Assembly (NCBI RefSeq): GCF_040954645.1
Contig: NC_092807.1
Span: 76,648,021-76,712,020, forward strand
Source of the DNA: Diabrotica undecimpunctata
Taxonomy: Eukaryota > Arthropoda > Insecta > Coleoptera > Chrysomelidae
Length of the DNA: 64,000 bases
Direction of reading: 5' to 3'
Shown: piece after piece, positions 59,452-64,000 of the stretch
Position numbering within the stretch: the stretch's first letter is position 1
How the letters are laid out: the number at the start of each line of letters is the position of its first letter
The notes under the pieces: generated by a model
What the model was told of the DNA's origin: nothing
Seen by the model: only the letters and a program-made list of their open reading frames with translations
Database searches by the model: none
Made by a program: the position numbers and the translations under genes

Positions 59452-61600
59452 TCAATCTTTGATAGAGTAGTCTGGAAATAGTTGCGGATTTGTCTGGATT
59501 TTATTTAAAGCTTTATTGTACCATTCGTCGGGTTCTACATCTTCTACGTTTATTATGCAAACCAGATCTACTGGTTCTCTAGAGAGCGCGTCGGCCAGGA
59601 CGTTCTGGGAGCCCTTTCTGTAAATGACATCGAAGTCAAATTGTTGCAGCAGCATTGCCCATCTAGCTATTCTACCTGTAGGGTTTTCCATTGTTTGTAA
59701 GTATCGTAGACTTTGATGATCTGTGATAATTGAAAATGGGTATCCTTCGATGTAGGGTTTCATCTTTTCTACACCGAAGATGATCGCTAGTAGTTCTTTT
59801 TCTGTCACGCTGTAATTTTTTTCGGCATTTGTTAGGGTTCGACTTGCGTAAGCGATGACTTGTTCCTGTCCTTCGTCGTTTGTTTGTACTAAAGCTACTC
59901 CTAAACCGTGGTTCGAAGCGTCCGATTGTAAAAAAAATCTTTTCTGGAAGTCCGGGCAGATCAGTATTGGAGCTTGTGTCAGTAGTAATTTTATTTTGTT
60001 AAATGCTTCCTTTTGGTCTCTGTCCCAAGTCCAATGTTGTTTTTTCTTTAGTAGCTTTGTTAAAGGGGCTGTAGTTCGTGAAAAATCTTTTATAAATCTC
60101 CTATACCATGAGATGATGCCCAAAAATCGGCGTAGTTGTTTAACGGTTTTTGGCGTGGGATATTCGACTATAGCTTTTGTCTTGTTGTCGTCCACTTTTA
60201 TTCCCGTTTTGTTTACTACATGGCCTAAATAATTTATCTCTTCTTTGCAGAATTTACATTTGTCTATATTAATTCGTAGTTTGGCCTGCTGTAGTCTGTG
60301 AAGTACTTCTTTTAAGTTTTCCATATGTTCCTCGAACGTTTTTCCCAGTACTATTATGTCGTCTAAATAGGCGAATGCATGTGGTTCCATTTCTGGGCCG
60401 ATTATTGTATCTAGTAATCGTTGAAAAGTAGCGGAGGCGGCGTGTAATCCGAATGGAAGTACTTTGAACTGGAATAGTCCTTTTCCTGGTGCTATGAAAG
60501 CGGTCAAGGGTTTGCTTGCTTCGGAAAGTGGTACTTGCCAATATCCATTTTTTAGATCTAACGTGGTAAAATATTTTGCAGATTTTAACTTTTCTAGGAT
60601 ATGATTGATGTACGGTAATGGGTAGGCATCTTTTTCTGAGATGTCGTTGATTTTCCTAAAATCGATGCAAAATCTGTATCCGTTGTTATCCTTCTTTTTT
60701 ACTAGGACGATGGGGGAACTGTACGGGCTATTAGATTTTTCTATCACGTTCTCTTCTAGCATCTTATCTATCTCATCGTTTATGATCTTCTGCATTGCCG
60801 GGTTTCGGGGCCTGTATCTTTGTTTGATCGGTGTATTATGTTTGAGTTTTATTGTATGTTCGGTTAGATGTGTTGTTCCTTTAATTTGTTTAAATTTCTC
60901 CAATTCTGTTAGTAACAATTCCTGTAATTGTTTTTTTTCGGTATTGTTTAGTGTAGTACTGATGTCGAGCTGCTCTCGTTTCGGACTGTTCGTGAATTCC
61001 GGTATGTATGACGGAATATCTTCGGTCTGGTCGTCGGCCGCGGTATCGGTCGGTAGTTCGGTATATCTTCGGTCTGGTTGTCGACCGCGGTATCGGTCGG
61101 TAGTCGGTATATTTTCGGTCTGGTCTTCGACCGCGGTATCGGTCGGTAGTCGGTAGGTCGTTTTGTTATATATTTTGCTTCTCTGTTGGAGCGGATATCT
61201 TGCGGTTGGTGTTTCGTTGACCCTGGAATTGGTCGGTATTCGGTTATTGTCTGCATTGTACGATCTGGATCCGTGTTCTGTCCTGGTTGGGTATTGTTCT
61301 CTCCTTCTTACGCGATTTCTATTTAAGATGTTTGATAAATCAAGGCCCCATCTTGTTATTTCATGCATTCCCAGTACTACTTCTGAAGCTAGGTTTGGTA
61401 AAAAATGTAGCTTGGCTTTTCTCCAAACGTTGTCTATGGAACATTTTGCTGTAAAACAGATTTCTATGTTGCTGGTTTTTCCATCTGCCAGCGTGATCTT
61501 TAAAGCTTTTCTGTCGCTTTTTGTTCCACATTGTTCCAATATTTTTTTACCTTTTTGTCCTATAAACGAATTTTGGGCTCCTGTGTCTATTAGTGCTCTT
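59452..61600 (-). CDS. Element D pol: protease, RT, RNase H
   Basis: The protease active site LIDTGAQNSF lies at 61576-61587, upstream of the first ATG (61539), so the frame starts earlier, in overlap with gag by a -1 shift. From the ATG: 695 residues. Residues about 129-177 are a repeat-derived linker. RT about 255-440 with IVLVKKKDN, FTTLDLKNGYWQ, LPFGLHAASATF and catalytic YLDD at 391-394. RNase H with QSDASNHGLGVAL, TDHQSL and ADALSR. TGA at 59452-59454 cuts it from integrase. Confidence 0.93.
61020..61165 (-). repeat. 46/47-bp tandem repeat inside element D pol
   Basis: Three copies of TTCGGTCTGGTCGTCGGCCG... (plus-strand reading) with units of 47 and 46 bp. Because units are not multiples of three, the outer copies encode LPTDTAxxDQTExIP while the middle copy is read in another frame (DRYRGRQPDRRY). 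It lies between protease and RT. Confidence 0.9.
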
Positions 61601-61685
61601 AACTTTTTACCGTTGCTGAACGTTATCGTTGTGTGGGGTCGTTGATCTGTATAGTGTGCGTAGCTGGATGTTGTTAGGGAGGACT

Positions 61686-62660
61686 CTAAATGCTGACTGG
61701 GTTGCCTCCTTCTTGTCCAGTCCTGTTGGAGTTTTCCGGTCGGCTTCTACATTGGCAGTTATTGGAAGTTGTTCCTCGGGTTCCGCAATGGCTGCAGAAG
61801 AGTACAGCGATAGCTCTGCAGTTTCTTCTATTGTGGCTTCTGCGGCCGCATCTCCAACAACAAGTCTGTCTGTCGAAATTCTGTATTTTGTTATTACGAC
61901 TATTTGCCTGTGTCCAGTCACACCTTGTATTGTTTCTGTTATATATTTCTTTTTGGACCATATCATATTCTTCCGCTAGTCTGATGATGTCCTGTGTTGA
62001 CGATACGTCTTGCCTCTTTATATACAACTTGTATTTCGGGTTCATATTGGTGTATATCCTGTTTAGTTCTTCTTGGTGATTGAATTCACCATGTCTTCTG
62101 ATCATTGTTTGAATATCAATGATGTAGTCTTTTACACCTTCGTTGTTTCGTTGGAGTCGGTTCCGGATTTGAGCTTCCAGAGATTGCGTGAGAACGGAGG
62201 AAACGAAGAAATTGCGGAAATCTTGTTCGAAGTCTTTTAATTCGTTCCAATATTTATTATTGTTTCTGTACCATAGTAATGCTTTCCCGTTTAATGTTTC
62301 TGGTAGAGCTTGTAAAACGTGGGTGTCTTGTAGGCCGTAAGCTGTCTGGAGTTCTTTCAACCGTTCTATGAATTCTATTGGGTCTCTTGAACCGTCAAAG
62401 TGTAACCCCCATTTGCGTACTATTTCCATCTTTCTTTGTCTGTCTTCCATCTGGTTTTCTTCTATTTCCTCTGGGTTTTGGCCTTTTTGGGTTGGTGCCT
62501 TGATGATCGCAACTAATCTCGCTCTTAGCTCGCTGAAATTCCCTTCCGTCGGCTGTTCTCTGTTTGTTAATTCGGCTATAAGTTCGTCTTTCTTTAATAG
62601 GTACACCCAACTAACCTTCGACGTCTCCGGAGCGTCTGTCATTTTTGAACTGTGAATCAC
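61686..62660 (-). CDS. Element D gag
   Basis: 324 residues. An N-terminal segment with ELTNREQPTEGNFSELRARL resembles a SAP-like helix pair. The gag core is about 85-225 (WGLHFDGSRDPIEFIERL, FRNFFVSSVL). CWRCGRRSHNRRNC is a canonical CCHC knuckle; a second, CSHCGTRGTTSNNC, has Thr where the His should be. It starts at an ATG about 105 bases inside the LTR and overlaps the pol frame at its 3' end. Confidence 0.9.
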   Translation of the reverse strand: MIHSSKMTDAPETSKVSWVYLLKKDELIAELTNREQPTEGNFSELRARLVAIIKAPTQKGQNPEEIEENQMEDRQRKMEIVRKWGLHFDGSRDPIEFIERLKELQTAYGLQDTHVLQALPETLNGKALLWYRNNNKYWNELKDFEQDFRNFFVSSVLTQSLEAQIRNRLQRNNEGVKDYIIDIQTMIRRHGEFNHQEELNRIYTNMNPKYKLYIKRQDVSSTQDIIRLAEEYDMVQKEIYNRNNTRCDWTQANSRNNKIQNFDRQTCCWRCGRRSHNRRNCRAIAVLFCSHCGTRGTTSNNCQCRSRPENSNRTGQEGGNPVSI

Positions 62661-62746
62661 CTTGTATTTGATTAAAATTTGAAATGTAGTACTGACTCAT
62701 GAAAATAAAATTCGGAATTCGGTCGGTATTATTGTTTAAAACGTAT

Positions 62747-62764
62747 TTTTCTGCTCGGGCGCCA
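62747..62764 (-). other. Primer-binding site of element D
   Basis: TGGCGCCCGAGCAGAAAA on the minus strand, two bases after the 5' LTR. Confidence 0.75.
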
Positions 62765-62766
62765 TT

Positions 62767-63399
62767 TGTGATGTCCTCTCGTGGGAGTCACTATCCGGGT
62801 AGCTTTTAGACAGTAAGAGACAGAGTTCAAAATAAAAATAAAACTTTATTGTCTTCCTTAAATTAAATTGACAAAAATCTTATGTACATATTTACAATTT
62901 GGTTTAGTCTTCTCAGTACCTGGCCTATTTATTCAAATTAAGTTTGACCTTGTCATATGAAATTAGTCTTATCGGCAAGCGAGTGTGTATTTGAAATTTT
63001 ACGGGAACGTTGTATCGATTTAATAACAGCGGACGATAGGTACAAAGAAAGGAAAGGAACTTAACACGTCCCTTAAGTGATTCGGGTTAATAGGACACTC
63101 CTCGACAGTCTCAACACGACTGCTTCAGAGTACGGGTAGTGAAGAGCTCAACACGCTCTTCGGGTAACGGCGGTATGGGACGGAACAACTTGTGAACTCA
63201 ACACGTCCACAAGCCGGGGTAGGGAAGAAGAGAACCTTCAGTCAACACCTGTCGATTTTCCTCTATGAGGACATGTTGCGGTTTATATAGCGGAGCTTGG
63301 TAATTAGTTTTGCCCTTTCTACTGTCGATACATTCCTACTTCATGGGTTGGTTCGCTCGCACGCTGGTTTAACGGTGATGGCTTGGACTCATCGTTACA
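62767..63399 (-). repeat. 5' LTR of element D
   Basis: 633 bp, direct repeat of 57063-57695 with nine substitutions. Minus-strand TATATAAA at 63282-63289 is the likely TATA box. Confidence 0.98.
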
Positions 63400-64000
63400 A
63401 ATGTTTTATTGTATTGCTCGTCACCTCGTCCCAGGATTTACTAATCATTAGGATGGCGTCAAGAATGTTCAGTTTAAGATCTCCATTATTCTCAACCAAT
63501 TCCATCAAAAGTCTTTTCCTGTAATGGCTTTTCAAACTCTTGATGACACTTTGGTCCATGGGCTGAAGGGCACTCGTTGTGTTTGCTGGTAGAAAACAGA
63601 GTTCGATGTTTTGAAGGTCGCGCAATACAGGATGAGCAGGACAATTGTCTACAAGCAAAAGAATTTTTTTCCCTTTAAGCTCGATATCCCACTTTCTCAT
63701 CGCTTCTTCAAAAATTTCCGAGGTCATCCACGCACTCTTGTTTGCTTTATAGGTCACCGGTAGATTTTTTATGTTTTTAAAGCAACGCGGGTTTTTCGAC
63801 GTCCATATCACTAACAATTTTCGCTTCACCAAACCTGTCATGTTAGCGGCCACTAAAACTGTAATGCGTTCCTTAGAGAGCTTTCCACCAACGCACTTTT
63901 CCAATTTAAATTTTAAAGTTCTGTTTGGTGTCATTTTAAAAAACAATCCAGTCTCATCCGCATTGAAAATGTCGTCTGACGCATATCGTTCCTTCAGTCC
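63400..64000 (-). CDS. Tigger/pogo transposase DDE domain (partial)
   Basis: The frame is open from the window edge to the insertion site of element D. IFNADETGL (63965-63991) carries the first catalytic Asp, LLLVDNCPAHP the second, and LQPMDQSVIK the third, in the DDE_1 family order. It would cut and paste the element at TA sites. Identifiable sequence stops at NTIKH where element D begins; the chain resumes at 57062. The N-terminal CENP-B-type DNA-binding domain is beyond the window. Confidence 0.92.

Larger units (their letters stand above)
57063..63399 (-). mobile_element. Ty3/gypsy LTR retrotransposon D, full length
   Basis: 6337 bp with identical-length LTRs (633 bp, 9 differences) and a 4-bp target duplication AATG (57059-57062 and 63400-63403). 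Minus-strand order: 5' LTR, primer site, gag, protease-RT-RNase H, integrase, a 109-codon ORF, polypurine tract, 3' LTR. Pol has two in-frame stops (59452-59454 and 58933-58935). It was inserted in the Tigger transposase. The age by LTR divergence (about 1.4%) is recent. Confidence 0.97.
56360..64000 (-). mobile_element. Tigger/pogo transposon, split by element D and cut by window end
   Basis: The 3' TIR starts CAGTCCTCTCTCTCTATAAC at 56360 after TA, with ATCGTTATA repeats inside. The transposase on the minus strand occupies 63400-64000 (DDE domain) and resumes at 57062 after element D. Without D, the element from 56360 to the window end is about 1.3 kb, consistent with the C-terminal half of a Tigger. 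The other TIR is beyond 64000. Confidence 0.85.

Overview
This window looks like repeat-rich, AT-rich insect nuclear DNA, possibly a beetle (the order is inference, not shown). It holds four Ty3/gypsy LTR retrotransposons, several decayed non-LTR retrotransposons, a Penelope-like fragment, pogo/Tigger and mariner-like DNA transposons, foldback elements, tRNA-headed SINE candidates and long (AT)n tracts. Only one piece of host coding sequence is recognisable: an exon at 52378-52526 (minus) that reads as the mitochondrial complex I assembly factor NDUFAF7 (MidA family). Much of the right-hand side is therefore probably intron.

Layout. 1-7900: Ty3/gypsy element A on the minus strand, its 3' LTR cut by the window edge. 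7901-13979: three TA-flanked transposons (a Tigger-type MITE, a 3.5-kb mariner-like element carrying a nested non-LTR copy, and a 1.5-kb foldback element), separated by (AT)n. 13980-15640: unassigned sequence and a SINE candidate. 15641-44114: a very large inverted repeat. In the right arm its two blocks, 36755-38717 and 38815-44114, are joined by one (AT)n tract. In the left arm the matching blocks, 15641-20335 and 33488-35448, are separated by about 13 kb of later arrivals: gypsy element B (20374-26715) and a 6.65-kb unit (26816-33469) holding a tyrosine-recombinase-like gene. The loop carries an 835-bp MITE. 44117-49288: 3'-truncated gypsy element C (17.6/297-like) on the plus strand. 49870-50938: a solo or partial LTR of the element A family. 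52378-52526: the NDUFAF7 exon. 53212-56250: two non-LTR fragments, a retroelement ORF1 remnant and a second SINE candidate. 56360-64000: a Tigger transposon whose transposase is split by gypsy element D (57063-63399, 4-bp target duplication AATG).

The most unusual coding feature is in element B. Its pol protein continues past the integrase into a domain that reads as an OARD1/TARG1-type macro (ADP-ribose-binding) domain and then a CCCH zinc finger. Its gag begins with a SAP-like DNA-binding motif followed by a repetitive coiled coil. The LTR pairs of A, B and D differ by only about 1%, so these insertions are recent, yet every pol except B's main RT-IN frame carries stops or shifts. Element coordinates rest on matched LTRs, TIRs and target duplications read directly. 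Family names come from protein motifs and were not checked against any database.
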